A stretch of DNA of 64,000 nucleotides from Endosaccharibacter trunci (lineage in GTDB: Bacteria > Pseudomonadota > Alphaproteobacteria > Acetobacterales > Acetobacteraceae): NCBI GenBank assembly GCA_024515975.1, contig JAMSKV010000005.1, positions 1-64,000 of the forward strand, in the 5' to 3' direction. Below are positions 28,054 to 37,218 of the stretch, in pieces. The notes beneath the pieces were generated by a model. The model made no database searches. It saw only the letters and a program-made list of their open reading frames with translations, and was not told the DNA's origin. The first letter of the stretch is position 1. Every line of letters starts with the position of its first letter. Made by a program: the position numbers and the translations under genes.

Positions 28054-28218
28054 TCAGGCAAGCTGCAGCTCGAACAGGCGGTCCGCCCGGTCCCAGATCG
28101 CCTGCCCCCAGGCCACGCGGTCGATCCACTCTGGCGGGATGCCGGTTTCTCCGTGGATCACGCCGGCCAACTGCCCCGCGACCGCGGCAACGCTGTGTAG
28201 GAAGGGGTATCCAGCCAT
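28054..28218 (-). pseudogene. C-terminal remnant of ADP-ribosylglycohydrolase family protein
   Basis: 54 codons from a fortuitous ATG to TGA. The translated sequence VAAVAGQLAGVIHGETGIP followed by PEWIDRVAW and a RADRLFEL ending matches the C-terminal tail of DraG/ADP-ribosylglycohydrolase proteins, in which AGAIAGQLAGAYYG-like motifs follow the metal-binding DDADTT segment. That upstream metal-site segment and the rest of the ~300-residue domain are absent; an in-frame stop lies four codons before the ATG. I read it as a decayed gene fragment left next to ribH, not an active enzyme. Confidence 0.6.
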
Positions 28219-28424
28219 TGCAGATCATCCTCTCCGGTTTTGCTGAGGTGGGCTTCCTGCTCGCTGCTGATCGCGCCCATGCGCCGTAGCAATCCCGGCG
28301 ATGTGGAAGGATATAAATGGGCGAAGGCATCGCAGTATTGCGATATACCCCTATCGCTGGAACGAAGATCGATCATTCGAGATTTCCGTCAGGGCGAGAT
28401 TGACCACCCCGTCCTGTTCAAACC

Positions 28425-28646
28425 TCATCGTCGCGACGCGGCCAGGACAGCAACTCCCAAAACCGCGCCCGCGCCGCCCAGAAGAACCGACGGCCGCACG
28501 CGCAAACGGCGTGCTGCAGTATCGAGCGCCACTTCTCCCGCCCCCAGCATATTGACGATCGCCGGGACGATCTTCGTGTCGAAAAAGACTTTCGGCGCCG
28601 AGGGGCCGGCGCCTTTCTTCAGCATGTAGTCGTATCCGACCGTCAT
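28425..28646 (-). CDS. Small hypothetical membrane protein
   Basis: 73 aa, not recognised. The first ~45 residues are polar/amphipathic (YDYMLKKGAGPSAPKVFF, then IVPAIVNMLGAGE); the C-terminal VLLGGAGAVLGVAVLAA is a single Gly/Ala-rich membrane helix ending in RR, which suggests an inner-membrane anchor. AGGAG lies 7 nt before ATG 28646, a strong ribosome binding site that supports a real gene. Divergent from the YdeP-like oxidoreductase with a ~120-bp gap. Confidence 0.65.
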   Translation of the reverse strand: MTVGYDYMLKKGAGPSAPKVFFDTKIVPAIVNMLGAGEVALDTAARRLRVRPSVLLGGAGAVLGVAVLAASRR

Positions 28647-28765
28647 CGAAATCTCCTGGATTCTTTAAACTTCTCACGAAGAAGTTCCGCCGGCCGCCCC
28701 GGTTCCTGAAAGCCACGGCGACGTGAGAGGTGTAACACCAGGTGGACGCAGCAGGAGCGACCGCC

Positions 28766-31096
28766 GTGAGCAAGCCTATCCATTCGCCCTATCGTCTGCC
28801 TGCCGGCGGGTGGGGATCCGCCAGATCGGTCGGCAATATCCTGCGTCGCGAAGGTGTTCTCGGCAGCGCGCCCGTCGCCCTCAGCCGGCACAACAAGGTC
28901 GATGGCTATCAGTGCAACAGTTGCGCCTGGGTCAAGCCGGCGACGCCGCTCCCGTTCGAGTATTGCGAGAACGGTGTGAAGGCCGTGGCCTGGGAGATCA
29001 CCGCCCATCGCTGCACGCCCGACTTCTTCTCGAAGCACACCGTCACCGAATTGCGCGGCTGGGACGAGTACGCTCTGGAGCAGGCAGGACGGCTGACGCA
29101 CCCGATGCGCTACGATGCGGGCTCGGATAAATACGTGCCGGTCTCGTGGGGCGAAGCCGTGGACGACATCGCGCACACGCTACGCGCGGTTGAGGACAAG
29201 AAGAACGGCGCGGTGTTCTACAGCTCCGGCCGCCTGTCCAACGAGGGCAGCTATCTCTACGGGTTGTTCGCGCGCCTCTACGGCAACAACAATCTGCCCG
29301 ACAGCTCCAATATGTGTCACGAAACCACCTCCGTGGCCCTGCCGGTCAGCATCGGCCAGGGCGTGGGCACGGTTTCGCTCAACGATTTAGCCAAGGCCGA
29401 TTGCTTTCTGTTCTTCGGCCAGAATCCGGGGAGCAATTCGCCGCGCATGCTGCATCCGTTGCAGGAAGCCTCACGTCGTGGCGCGCGCATCATCACCTAT
29501 AACCCGTTGCGCGAACGCGGCCTCGAGCGCTTCCTCAACCCGCAATCGCCTGCCGAGATGCTCAGCGGGAAGGGAACGCGGATCAGCTCGCAGTATCACC
29601 AGGTGAAGGCGGGCGGCGACCTCGCGGCTCTCGCCGGCATCTGCAAGGCGGTGCTCGCGACCCATGACGAGGCCGTGTCCGCCGGCGGCGCACCGGTTCT
29701 CGATCTGGACTTTCTGGCTGTGCACACGCACGGATTCGAGACGTTCGCCAACTGGCTGCGCGCCCGGAACTGGGACGAGCTGGAGCGCCGTTCGGGACTG
29801 CATCGCGCGGAAATGGAATCCACCGCCGCGGTGTACTGCCGCTCGAACAAGGTCATCGGTATTTACGGCATGGGGCTCACCCAGCACAGGGCGGGTGTCG
29901 AGACCGTGCAGATGCTGGTCAATCTTCTGTTGATGCGCGGCAATATTGGCCGCGAAGGTGCCGGGATCTGTCCGGTGCGCGGCCACTCCAACGTCCAGGG
30001 GCAGCGCACGGTTGGCATCACCGAGAGGCCCGAACTGTTTCCGCTCGACAGGATCGCCCGGCAGTTCGAGTTCGAGCCGCCGCGGGAAGCCGGCTACAAC
30101 ACCGTCGAGGCTTGCGAGGCAATTCTCGATGGCAAGGTCGACGTTTTTTTCATGCTGGGCGGCAATTTCGTGCGCGCCATTCCCGATCATGGCCGGATGG
30201 AGCCGGCCTGGCGCAAGCTGGGCCTGACGGTCAACGTCATCACCAAACTCAACCGGAGCGCGCTTCTGCCGGGGGCGAAGAGCTATATCTTGCCGGTGAT
30301 CGGGCGGATCGAGGCCGATCGTACCGCGGCCGGGCCGCAGGCGCTGTCGATGGAGGATACGTCGGGCTGCGTGCATGGCAACCGGGGCGTGCGCTCGCCG
30401 GCTTCGCCGCATCTGATCAGCGAGATTCGCCTCATCTGCGAGATCGCCCGCAAGACGCTGGAGCCCAATCCGCGCGTACGCTGGACCGAATACGAAACCG
30501 ACTACGCCGAAATACGCAAGGAGATCGCGGAAACGCTCCCTGAGATCTTCTGGGACTACGAACGGCGCATGTGGGAACCCGGCGGCTTTCAGCGCGACAT
30601 GCCGGTGAACCGGCGCGAATGGAAGACGGAGACGGGCCGGGCCAACTTCGTTACGCCGGATGCGCTCGAGGAGGATCTGGACATGCCGGCGAGCGGGTAC
30701 GACGTGCTCCGACTGATGACGCTGCGCAGCAACGACCAGTTCAACACCACGGTCTATGGCTACGACGATCGCTTCCGCGGCATCAAGAACACGCGGAAGG
30801 TGGTGCTGATGAACCGTTCCGATATCGACCGGCTCGGCCTGCGCGTCGGACAGGCCGTGACCCTGCGCACCGTCGCAGAGGACGGGATCGACCGTCATCT
30901 CTCCGGAATGCTGGTTGTCGCCTACGACATTCCGATCGGCTGCATCGGCGGCTATTACCCGGAATGCAACGTGCTCATGCCGATCTGGCATTATGCGGTC
31001 GGCAGCAAGACGCCCGCCGCCAAGTCCATTCCGGTCACGATTCATTCGGACGGCGACGCGGTGCTCGAGCCTCAGCTCGATTATGAAGCGGTGTGA
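28766..31096 (+). CDS. FdhF/YdeP-family molybdopterin oxidoreductase
   Basis: 776 aa from GTG 28766, which has AGGAG 8 nt upstream (GTG 28742 is in frame but lacks one). Molybdopterin-dependent oxidoreductase domain followed by a C-terminal dinucleotide-binding domain (SNDQFNTTVYGYDDRF). The N-terminal YQCNSCAWVKP segment is that of the YdeP clade, whose E. coli member contributes to acid resistance; the natural substrate is unknown. No accessory Fe-S or membrane subunit genes adjoin. Cytoplasmic: no Tat signal is seen. Confidence 0.88.
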   Translation: MSKPIHSPYRLPAGGWGSARSVGNILRREGVLGSAPVALSRHNKVDGYQCNSCAWVKPATPLPFEYCENGVKAVAWEITAHRCTPDFFSKHTVTELRGWDEYALEQAGRLTHPMRYDAGSDKYVPVSWGEAVDDIAHTLRAVEDKKNGAVFYSSGRLSNEGSYLYGLFARLYGNNNLPDSSNMCHETTSVALPVSIGQGVGTVSLNDLAKADCFLFFGQNPGSNSPRMLHPLQEASRRGARIITYNPLRERGLERFLNPQSPAEMLSGKGTRISSQYHQVKAGGDLAALAGICKAVLATHDEAVSAGGAPVLDLDFLAVHTHGFETFANWLRARNWDELERRSGLHRAEMESTAAVYCRSNKVIGIYGMGLTQHRAGVETVQMLVNLLLMRGNIGREGAGICPVRGHSNVQGQRTVGITERPELFPLDRIARQFEFEPPREAGYNTVEACEAILDGKVDVFFMLGGNFVRAIPDHGRMEPAWRKLGLTVNVITKLNRSALLPGAKSYILPVIGRIEADRTAAGPQALSMEDTSGCVHGNRGVRSPASPHLISEIRLICEIARKTLEPNPRVRWTEYETDYAEIRKEIAETLPEIFWDYERRMWEPGGFQRDMPVNRREWKTETGRANFVTPDALEEDLDMPASGYDVLRLMTLRSNDQFNTTVYGYDDRFRGIKNTRKVVLMNRSDIDRLGLRVGQAVTLRTVAEDGIDRHLSGMLVVAYDIPIGCIGGYYPECNVLMPIWHYAVGSKTPAAKSIPVTIHSDGDAVLEPQLDYEAV

Positions 31097-31153
31097 CGGC
31101 CGTCCGGATGCGGCGCGGGACGCAGCCCCGCGCCGCCTTCCCGGCGGCCCGGC

Positions 31154-32776
31154 CTATACGGACGCGCCGTTCGATCCGGTGCGCGCGGTCAGCGCCGCGA
31201 ACAGCGCCTTGCCGTCCGGGCGGCCGAGCCCGGTGCAGGCGTTCCAGGTCGGGCCGGCCTGATAGCCGATCTGCGAGTTGGCCGGCTTGTTGTTGCCGCT
31301 GGTGATCTCCACCGTGAGCTTTCGCCCGGCCTTGATCTGCCCATAGAGAAAATTCGGCAGGAAGCCGACCGGCACGGCGGCCTTCTGGTTGATCAGGGCG
31401 GTCAGCCCGGCCCAGAGCGGCGCCACGGCTGATGTGCCGCCGACCACTTCCTTCTTGCCGTCCACCACGACCAGATAGCCGCTGCCGGGTGCTGCGTCGC
31501 CGGCGACGTCGGGCACGCCGCGCCCTTTGCGGCCGCCGTTGACGCTGGCGGGCAGGTTCACGCTGGTCTGGAAGGCGGGCACGTCGAACAGATCGCTGAT
31601 GCCGCCACCGGTGCCGCCGCCGCCCTGGAGCGAATCGTTCCAGACCATCTCGGCCGTGATCGCATTGCCCGAGACGGCGATATGCGTGCCGCCGCAACCG
31701 ATCGCCCAGGGCGAGGAGGCCGGGAAATCCACATGCGCCATGCCGTCATCGACGCCGTCGGTGGCCAGGCTGTCGCCGGACGCGACGTAGACCGAGATGC
31801 CCATCGCCGCCGCATCCTGCAGCGCGCTGTTCATCGCCGAGACTGCCTGCGTGCTCCACGAGCTTTCCGGGCCGCCCCAGGAAATCGAGATCACGGAGGG
31901 CTTGGTGGTGGTGTCGTGCGCCGCCTGCGAGATGGCGTCGGAGAAACCTGCATCGGTATTGGGCGCGAAATAGACGGCGATTTCCGCACCCGGCGCCAGA
32001 CCGCCCGCGACCTGGATATCCAGCGCCACCTCGCCATCCGCATCCGAGCCGGTCTTGTTGCGCGCGCCATCGACCGAGACGGCCACCACGCGCGGCGTCT
32101 TCAGCCCCATCGCCTTGAACGCGGCCTGGTTGTCCGACGCGGAATAGCCGCCGCCCAGCTCGATCAGGGCGATGGTCACGCCGGTTCCGTCCACGCCGGT
32201 CGGAAAATCGTAGAGCGTGGCGAGCTTGTTCGGCTCCAGGCCGCCCGGCTGTGCCACGTGCGGACGGACGATGCGCGTATGGGCGATGGCGCGATCGTCC
32301 AGCCCGAGCACGGAGTCGACGATGCCATGCAGGTTTTCCGGCAGACGCACCTCGCCCGAATGGCTGCGGAAGGTTTCCGCGCCGGACGTGTAGAGTTCGA
32401 GCTTGGTGCCGAAGGCGGCTTCCATGGCCCGCGGCGTGCCGGACACGCGCACCAGACGGCGCGCGGCCGAGCTTTCCAGCACGGTCAGCCCATGCGCGTT
32501 GGCGTAGTCGGTCAGCGCGCGGATATCGGGGCCGTAGAGCGTTTCCCGCGCGTGCGCCATCAGCTTGCGGCGCGCATCCGGGTCGCCGAGTGCGTTCATT
32601 TTCGCGTGCAGCGCGGTCTCGTCGCGCGGGCGGATGTTCAGGCTGGCCTCGATCACATGCGCGTCCGGCACCGCCCCGGTGCAGACCGCGTCGCGCGGCA
32701 GGGCACGTGTGCTGCCCACGATCGGGCGCAGTCCCATCGCGTGGTGAGCCGGAGCGGTCTTGTGAGTTTCGGTCAT
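31154..32776 (-). CDS. S53 family acid serine protease (sedolisin/kumamolisin-like)
   Basis: 540 aa. N-terminal pro-kumamolisin activation domain (about residues 25-170), then the subtilisin-fold catalytic domain. The Ser-Glu-Asp catalytic triad is visible: Glu249 and Asp253 in DGEVALDI, and Ser449 in GGTSAVAP; the oxyanion Asp is in VASGDS (Asp335). Such enzymes work at low pH and self-process. No classical signal peptide is present, so export, if any, is unexplained. ATG 32776 overlaps the stop of the upstream TetR gene by 4 nt, indicating one operon. Confidence 0.93.
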   Translation of the reverse strand: MTETHKTAPAHHAMGLRPIVGSTRALPRDAVCTGAVPDAHVIEASLNIRPRDETALHAKMNALGDPDARRKLMAHARETLYGPDIRALTDYANAHGLTVLESSAARRLVRVSGTPRAMEAAFGTKLELYTSGAETFRSHSGEVRLPENLHGIVDSVLGLDDRAIAHTRIVRPHVAQPGGLEPNKLATLYDFPTGVDGTGVTIALIELGGGYSASDNQAAFKAMGLKTPRVVAVSVDGARNKTGSDADGEVALDIQVAGGLAPGAEIAVYFAPNTDAGFSDAISQAAHDTTTKPSVISISWGGPESSWSTQAVSAMNSALQDAAAMGISVYVASGDSLATDGVDDGMAHVDFPASSPWAIGCGGTHIAVSGNAITAEMVWNDSLQGGGGTGGGISDLFDVPAFQTSVNLPASVNGGRKGRGVPDVAGDAAPGSGYLVVVDGKKEVVGGTSAVAPLWAGLTALINQKAAVPVGFLPNFLYGQIKAGRKLTVEITSGNNKPANSQIGYQAGPTWNACTGLGRPDGKALFAALTARTGSNGASV

Positions 32777-33372
32777 GTCTCGCCTCGCCGTTCTGGATTC
32801 GTTCGATCGCCAGCATGACTGTCCCTAGCCATGCCGTCCAGCAATCCGGGCAGCAACGCACGAGCCGGCGACGTGGTGCCCGGCCGCGCCGTTTCCAGCA
32901 GGATCACCCCGTCCATCAGCGCCAGAATGGTTTCCGCCATGCCGTTGCCGCGACAGGCGGGCACCAGCCGGGATTCGAGCCAGCCGATCCAGTTCTCCAC
33001 CACCGACGGCGCCAGTTGGTCGTAGGGCGTTTCGCCGCGCGCGCCGGCAGACACCACCTCCGTCCACAGCCGCATCACCGGTGCCATATCCGGCTTGTTC
33101 GATTGTTCGAGCAGAAAGGCGACCAGCGATCCGGGCGTGACGGGGGGCATCGCGTCCAACCCGCTCAGCCGCGCCTGCAGTCCGGCGTTGATCCGGTGGA
33201 GCGTCTCGCGGATCAGCACGTCCTTGCTGCCGAAATAATACAGCAGCATCCGGCCCGAGGTGCCGAGCCGCGCCGCAAGGCCGCGCAGGGCGAAGGCGCC
33301 GAGTCCGTCCGCCAGAACGATGGCGCAGATCCGGTCGCACAGTGCGTTCCGACGGTCGTTCGAGCTGTCCAT
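32773..33372 (-). CDS. TetR-family transcriptional regulator
   Basis: 199 aa. N-terminal helix-turn-helix (DGLGAFALRGLAARLGTS then LLYYFGSKDVLIRETL) is the TetR signature; the C-terminal ~140 residues are the ligand domain without a recognised subtype. ATG 33372 is chosen; the frame continues upstream through non-coding-looking sequence. It is co-transcribed with the S53 peptidase (4-nt overlap) and divergent from a membrane protein gene. A perfect inverted repeat 18 bp upstream of its start is the likely autoregulatory operator. Confidence 0.92.
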   Translation of the reverse strand: MDSSNDRRNALCDRICAIVLADGLGAFALRGLAARLGTSGRMLLYYFGSKDVLIRETLHRINAGLQARLSGLDAMPPVTPGSLVAFLLEQSNKPDMAPVMRLWTEVVSAGARGETPYDQLAPSVVENWIGWLESRLVPACRGNGMAETILALMDGVILLETARPGTTSPARALLPGLLDGMARDSHAGDRTNPERRGET

Positions 33373-33389
33373 GCCGATTTCTGTAGCAT

Positions 33390-33417
33390 CCGTTACATAT
33401 CCGCCGCTATGTAACGG
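33390..33417. promoter_or_regulatory. Perfect 10-8-10 operator palindrome between tetR and membrane protein gene
   Basis: CCGTTACATA-8 nt-TATGTAACGG. Its 28-bp span and position between the divergent TetR gene and the membrane protein gene are as expected for a TetR-family operator controlling both directions. Confidence 0.75.
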
Positions 33418-33441
33418 GTGTTTCATAACGGAGCCGAAGCC

Positions 33442-33855
33442 ATGCCGACGAGAAAACAGATGCCGATGCTGGTGGTCGTTGCGATCCTGTTCTGGGCCGT
33501 CGCGACCGCATCCATACGCTGGGTGCCGGGTTCGCTGACCGGCCCCCTGCGTGGAGGCGTGCTGTTCGTGACCAGCGTTCCGATCTGCTGGGGCTGCATT
33601 CGTCTGGTCCGTTGGCTGGCACGGCTGCGGCCGGATCAGGTCCTTGCGGCGACGACGCTGGTGGTCGGCGTGGCGACCCTGATCGACGCCGCGGTTCTGC
33701 GCTGGGCGCCGTTTCTCTACGGCACGGACGAGCACGTGCTGCGCCTGGGCGCGTCCTGGCTGCTCTGGGGTTACGGCGTGACCCTGCTGCTGGCGCTGTT
33801 GAAAGGACGGGCGGCGCCAGCGGCCCGGTCCGGCATCGTGTTGCCGGTGGCTTGA
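33442..33855 (+). CDS. Small integral membrane protein (DUF5367-like?)
   Basis: 137 aa with four hydrophobic segments (starting PMLVVVAILFWAVATASI; GVLFVTSVPICWGCI; a third around residues 65-85; a fourth near ASWLLWGYGVTLLLAL). Size and topology are reminiscent of DUF5367 proteins, but I cannot confirm this. ATG 33442 has CGGAG 8 nt upstream; a GTG at 33418 would start inside the flank of the palindrome. Being divergent from tetR across a shared operator, it is a likely target of that regulator, perhaps an exporter-like or stress membrane protein. Confidence 0.7.
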   Translation: MPTRKQMPMLVVVAILFWAVATASIRWVPGSLTGPLRGGVLFVTSVPICWGCIRLVRWLARLRPDQVLAATTLVVGVATLIDAAVLRWAPFLYGTDEHVLRLGASWLLWGYGVTLLLALLKGRAAPAARSGIVLPVA

Positions 33856-33997
33856 TGCATCAGGTGGCGAGCCGCCGGTCTCTGCCAGGCCCGTATCGGC
33901 GGGATTGGTGTCGGGCTCCCCGGCATCGCTGAGTTGGGTTTATCAGGGAAGGCCGGATCGTCGCGAAGCAGGCTCCGTTCTGGCACCGCAACGGGAC

Positions 33998-34014
33998 GGG
34001 GACGCGTCGTCCCC
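33998..34014. terminator. Hairpin between convergent genes
   Basis: GGGGACG-CGT-CGTCCCC, perfect 7-bp GC stem, between the membrane protein gene and the GST gene. No T-run on either side, so termination is possible but unproved. Confidence 0.35.
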
Positions 34015-34021
34015 CGCGCCT

Positions 34022-34660
34022 TCAGCGTTTCTGTTTGCTGGGCTGAGCGCTGTCGAATGCGTCCAGCTCCAGGAAATTCCGTTCGATCGCCAGAAGCGTC
34101 GGTCCCACCGAAAGGTCGGCGCCGAACACGCGCGACGCGGCCATGTGACTGGCCAGGCACAGATCCGCGATCGTCGGGGTGTCGCCATGGCAGAACCGCC
34201 CGGTTTCCGGCTCGGCCGACAGGCGCGCCTCGCCGATGCGCAGCCCTTCCTCCAGCCAATGGCGCACCCAATCGCCTTCGCCGTCCGGATCGACGCCGAA
34301 CCGCGCGCGCAGATAACGGCGGACGCGAGGCACGATCACCGGATGATGGTCGGTCGCGAACAATCCGGCGATGCCGCGCACCCGCGCCCGGCCGGCCGGG
34401 TCCGCCGGCAGCAGAGGCGGCTCGGGATGGGTTTCTTCCAGATATTCCAGGATCGCGAGCGACTGGGTGAGGCGCGTGCCGTCCTCGAACAGCACGGTCG
34501 GCACCGTGCCCTGCGGGTTGATGGCCCGATAGTCGGGCCGGTTCTGTTCGCCGGCATCCAGATCCACGAAGGTCTCCCGGAACGGCAGACCCTTCAGATT
34601 GAGCGCGATCCGCACCCTGTAGGCGGCGGACGAGCGCCAGAATCCATGCATTTCGATCAT
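34022..34660 (-). CDS. Glutathione S-transferase, zeta class (maleylacetoacetate isomerase-like)
   Basis: 212 aa, the usual length for MaiA. N-terminal thioredoxin-like domain begins [19 protein letters not shown]; the SSxxxRVRIAL motif marks zeta GSTs, though the usual Cys (SSCS) is replaced by Ala, which may affect isomerase activity. [13 protein letters not shown] contains the cis-Pro and [12 protein letters not shown] binds glutathione. The C-terminal helical domain is complete. No tyrosine catabolism genes are nearby, so the substrate is open. Start ATG 34660; the frame continues upstream without a good site. Confidence 0.85.
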   Translation of the reverse strand: MIEMHGFWRSSAAYRVRIALNLKGLPFRETFVDLDAGEQNRPDYRAINPQGTVPTVLFEDGTRLTQSLAILEYLEETHPEPPLLPADPAGRARVRGIAGLFATDHHPVIVPRVRRYLRARFGVDPDGEGDWVRHWLEEGLRIGEARLSAEPETGRFCHGDTPTIADLCLASHMAASRVFGADLSVGPTLLAIERNFLELDAFDSAQPSKQKR

Positions 34661-34847
34661 CGTGTTTTGTCTCCCGCGCGCATCAAAGCACGCCGGAGGC
34701 GGATGGCGGCATATCGGTCCGGCCGCCGGCGCCCGATCGACGGCCGACATGGCCGCTCTTCGCCGGATCGCCTTGACGGGGCATGGCGGCTCCTGAACGG
34801 TGGCCGGGCGACAGAAACAACGGCGCTCACGCCCAGGGAGTACAGGG

Positions 34848-37148
34848 ATGGACGAGAATTTCCGGCGCGCGGCGCTCAACTACCATCGGCTGCCGAACCC
34901 TGGAAAGCTCGCCGTGGTGCCGACCAAGCGCATGGCCACGCAGCGCGACCTGGCGCTGGCCTATTCGCCCGGCGTCGCGGCGCCCTGCGAGGAGATCAAG
35001 ACCGACCCAGACAAGGCGCGCGACTACACCGCCCGGGGCAACCTGGTCGGCGTGATCACCAACGGCACCGCCGTTCTCGGCCTGGGCGCGATCGGCGCGC
35101 TGGCGTCCAAGCCGGTGATGGAGGGCAAGGCCGTCCTGTTCAAGAAGTTCGCCGATATCGATTGCTTCGACATCGAGGTGGACGCTCTGGACCCGGACCG
35201 CTTCGTGGATATCGTCGCGGCGCTGGAACCCACGTTCGGCGCCATCAATCTCGAGGACATCAAGGCGCCGGAGTGCTTCGAGATCGAGCGCAGGCTGCGC
35301 GAGCGCATGCGCATCCCCGTGTTCCATGACGACCAGCACGGCACCGCCATCGTCTGCGCCGCCGCCGTCACCAACGGGCTGGCGCTGCAGAACAAGTCGC
35401 TCGCCGACGTGCGTCTCGTCACCTCCGGCGCCGGCGCCGCCGCGATCGCCTGCGTCGAGCTGCTGGTGGCGATGGGGCTGAAGCCGGAGAACGTCACCCT
35501 CACCGACGTGAAGGGCGTGGTCTATGCCGGGCGCGACGAGAACATGGGCGCGAACATGGCCCGTTTCGCGCACCAGACCGATGCCCGCACTCTGCCCGAG
35601 GTGCTGCCGGGTGCGGACGTGTTCCTGGGCCTGTCCGCGCCGCGCGTTCTGAAGCCGGAATGGCTGAAGACGATGGGCGAGAAGCCGTTCATCCTGGCGC
35701 TCGCCAATCCGGAGCCGGAGATCCTGCCCGATCTCGCCCGCGAGGTGCGGCCCGATGCGATCATCGCCACCGGCCGCTCGGATTTCCCGAACCAGGTCAA
35801 CAACGTGCTCTGCTTCCCGTTCATCTTCCGTGGCGCGCTGGATTGCGGCGCGCGCGAGATCAACGAGGCGATGAAGGTGGCCGCCGTGGAGGCGATCGCG
35901 GGCCTGGCGCGAATCGAGGCCAGCGAAGCCGTGGCCGCGGCCTATGGCGGCGAGGCGCCGATGTTCGGGCCGGAATACATCATCCCGAAGCCCTTCGATC
36001 CGCGCCTGATCCTGGTGGTGGCGCCCGCCGTCGCCAAGGCGGCGATGGAGAGCGGCGTGGCGGAACGGCCGATCGCCGACTTCGACGCCTACCGTCAGGA
36101 TTTGGACGACGTGGTGTACCGGTCCGGCCAGGTGATGCGCCCGGTGTTCGATGCCGCGCGCAAGACGCCCAAGCGCATCGCCTACGCCGAGGGCGAGGAC
36201 GAGCGTACGTTGCGCGCCGTCCAGGCGGTGGTGGACGACAAGATCGCCCGTCCCGTGCTGCTGGGCCGTCGGGAGACGATCCAGGCCAGGCTGCGCCAGC
36301 TCGGCCTGCGCCTCGATCTGGACAAGGATGTGGAGGTGATCGACCCGGACACCTCCGAGCTGTTCGCGCCGATGATCGCCGACTACCAGAAGCTGGTCGC
36401 GCGCAGGGGCCTGCCGATGCAGGCGGCGGCGCGCGCCCTGGTGAAGCGCCCGACCATCGCCGCCTCCATGCTGCTCCGCGCCGGCCATGTGGACGCCGCC
36501 CTCGTCGGCGGGCTGAACAGCTGGTGGCAGCAGGTGAAATACGTGCTGCCGGTGATCCCGCCGCACGAAAGCGTCAGGCGCGTCTATGCCCTCACGGCAT
36601 TGATCCAGGGCAATGGCGTATTGTTCTTCTGCGATACCCACATGGTGCTCGACCCCACGGCCGAGCAGATTTGCGAGATGACCCTGCTGGCGGCGGAAGC
36701 GGTGCGCGAGTTCGGTCTCACCCCGCGCGCGGCCTTGCTGTCGCACTCCAATTTCGGCTCCTCCGACAGCGCCTCGGCCCGCAAGATGCGTCAGGCGCTG
36801 CACCTGATCCGCGAGGCGGCGCCGGATCTCGAGGTGGATGGCGAGATGCAGGCCGATACGGCGCTGAGCGAGGCGCTGCGCCAGCGCACGGTGCCCGATA
36901 GCCGTCTCACGGGCTCCGCCAACCTGCTGATCATGCCCACGCTCGATGCCGCCAATATCGGGTTCTCGCTGCTGAAGGCGGCGGCGGAGGGGCTCCAGGT
37001 CGGGCCGATGCTGCTCGGTGTGTCGCGCCCGGTGCATGTGCTGACCCAGAGCGTGACGGCGCGGGGCATCGTCAACATGAGTGCGCTGATCAGTGCGCAG
37101 CCGACGGAGAAAGCTTTCGAGAAGGTCAAAAACAACGACACAAAATAG
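34848..37148 (+). CDS. maeB: NADP-dependent malic enzyme, malic enzyme-phosphotransacetylase fusion
   Basis: 766 aa. Residues ~1-430 are the malic enzyme part ([29 protein letters not shown](P)-binding [16 protein letters not shown]). Residues ~435-766 are a phosphate acetyltransferase-like domain that regulates oligomeric state and acetyl-CoA sensitivity in this class rather than acting as an enzyme. Converts malate to pyruvate and CO2. GGGAG and AGGG precede ATG 34848. Length is typical. Confidence 0.95.
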   Translation: MDENFRRAALNYHRLPNPGKLAVVPTKRMATQRDLALAYSPGVAAPCEEIKTDPDKARDYTARGNLVGVITNGTAVLGLGAIGALASKPVMEGKAVLFKKFADIDCFDIEVDALDPDRFVDIVAALEPTFGAINLEDIKAPECFEIERRLRERMRIPVFHDDQHGTAIVCAAAVTNGLALQNKSLADVRLVTSGAGAAAIACVELLVAMGLKPENVTLTDVKGVVYAGRDENMGANMARFAHQTDARTLPEVLPGADVFLGLSAPRVLKPEWLKTMGEKPFILALANPEPEILPDLAREVRPDAIIATGRSDFPNQVNNVLCFPFIFRGALDCGAREINEAMKVAAVEAIAGLARIEASEAVAAAYGGEAPMFGPEYIIPKPFDPRLILVVAPAVAKAAMESGVAERPIADFDAYRQDLDDVVYRSGQVMRPVFDAARKTPKRIAYAEGEDERTLRAVQAVVDDKIARPVLLGRRETIQARLRQLGLRLDLDKDVEVIDPDTSELFAPMIADYQKLVARRGLPMQAAARALVKRPTIAASMLLRAGHVDAALVGGLNSWWQQVKYVLPVIPPHESVRRVYALTALIQGNGVLFFCDTHMVLDPTAEQICEMTLLAAEAVREFGLTPRAALLSHSNFGSSDSASARKMRQALHLIREAAPDLEVDGEMQADTALSEALRQRTVPDSRLTGSANLLIMPTLDAANIGFSLLKAAAEGLQVGPMLLGVSRPVHVLTQSVTARGIVNMSALISAQPTEKAFEKVKNNDTK

Positions 37149-37179
37149 TGTGATGTGTTGACGCCTCCGATAGCATGAT

Positions 37180-37215
37180 GGTTTCTTCTATCCGCGAACG
37201 ACAGCGGATGAAACC
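37180..37215 (+). promoter_or_regulatory. Hairpin covering the ssuC ribosome binding site
   Basis: GGTTTC-TTCT-ATCCGC pairs with GCGGAT-GAAACC across an 8-nt loop: 12 bp with a 4-nt asymmetric bulge. It ends 3 nt before the ATG at 37219, so the Shine-Dalgarno-like GCGGAT is sequestered in the stem. It could be a translational control element. No known riboswitch class fits from sequence. Confidence 0.5.
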
Positions 37216-37218
37216 AAC

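Noticed and set aside
28329-28344. ATCGCA-GTAT-TGCGAT hairpin in the ribH to YdeP gap
   Set aside because: Only 6 bp, no T-run and no clear gene to serve; too weak to call.
34827-37037. 736-codon frame antisense to maeB
   Set aside because: Shadow of maeB with His/Arg/Gln-rich composition and no motif.
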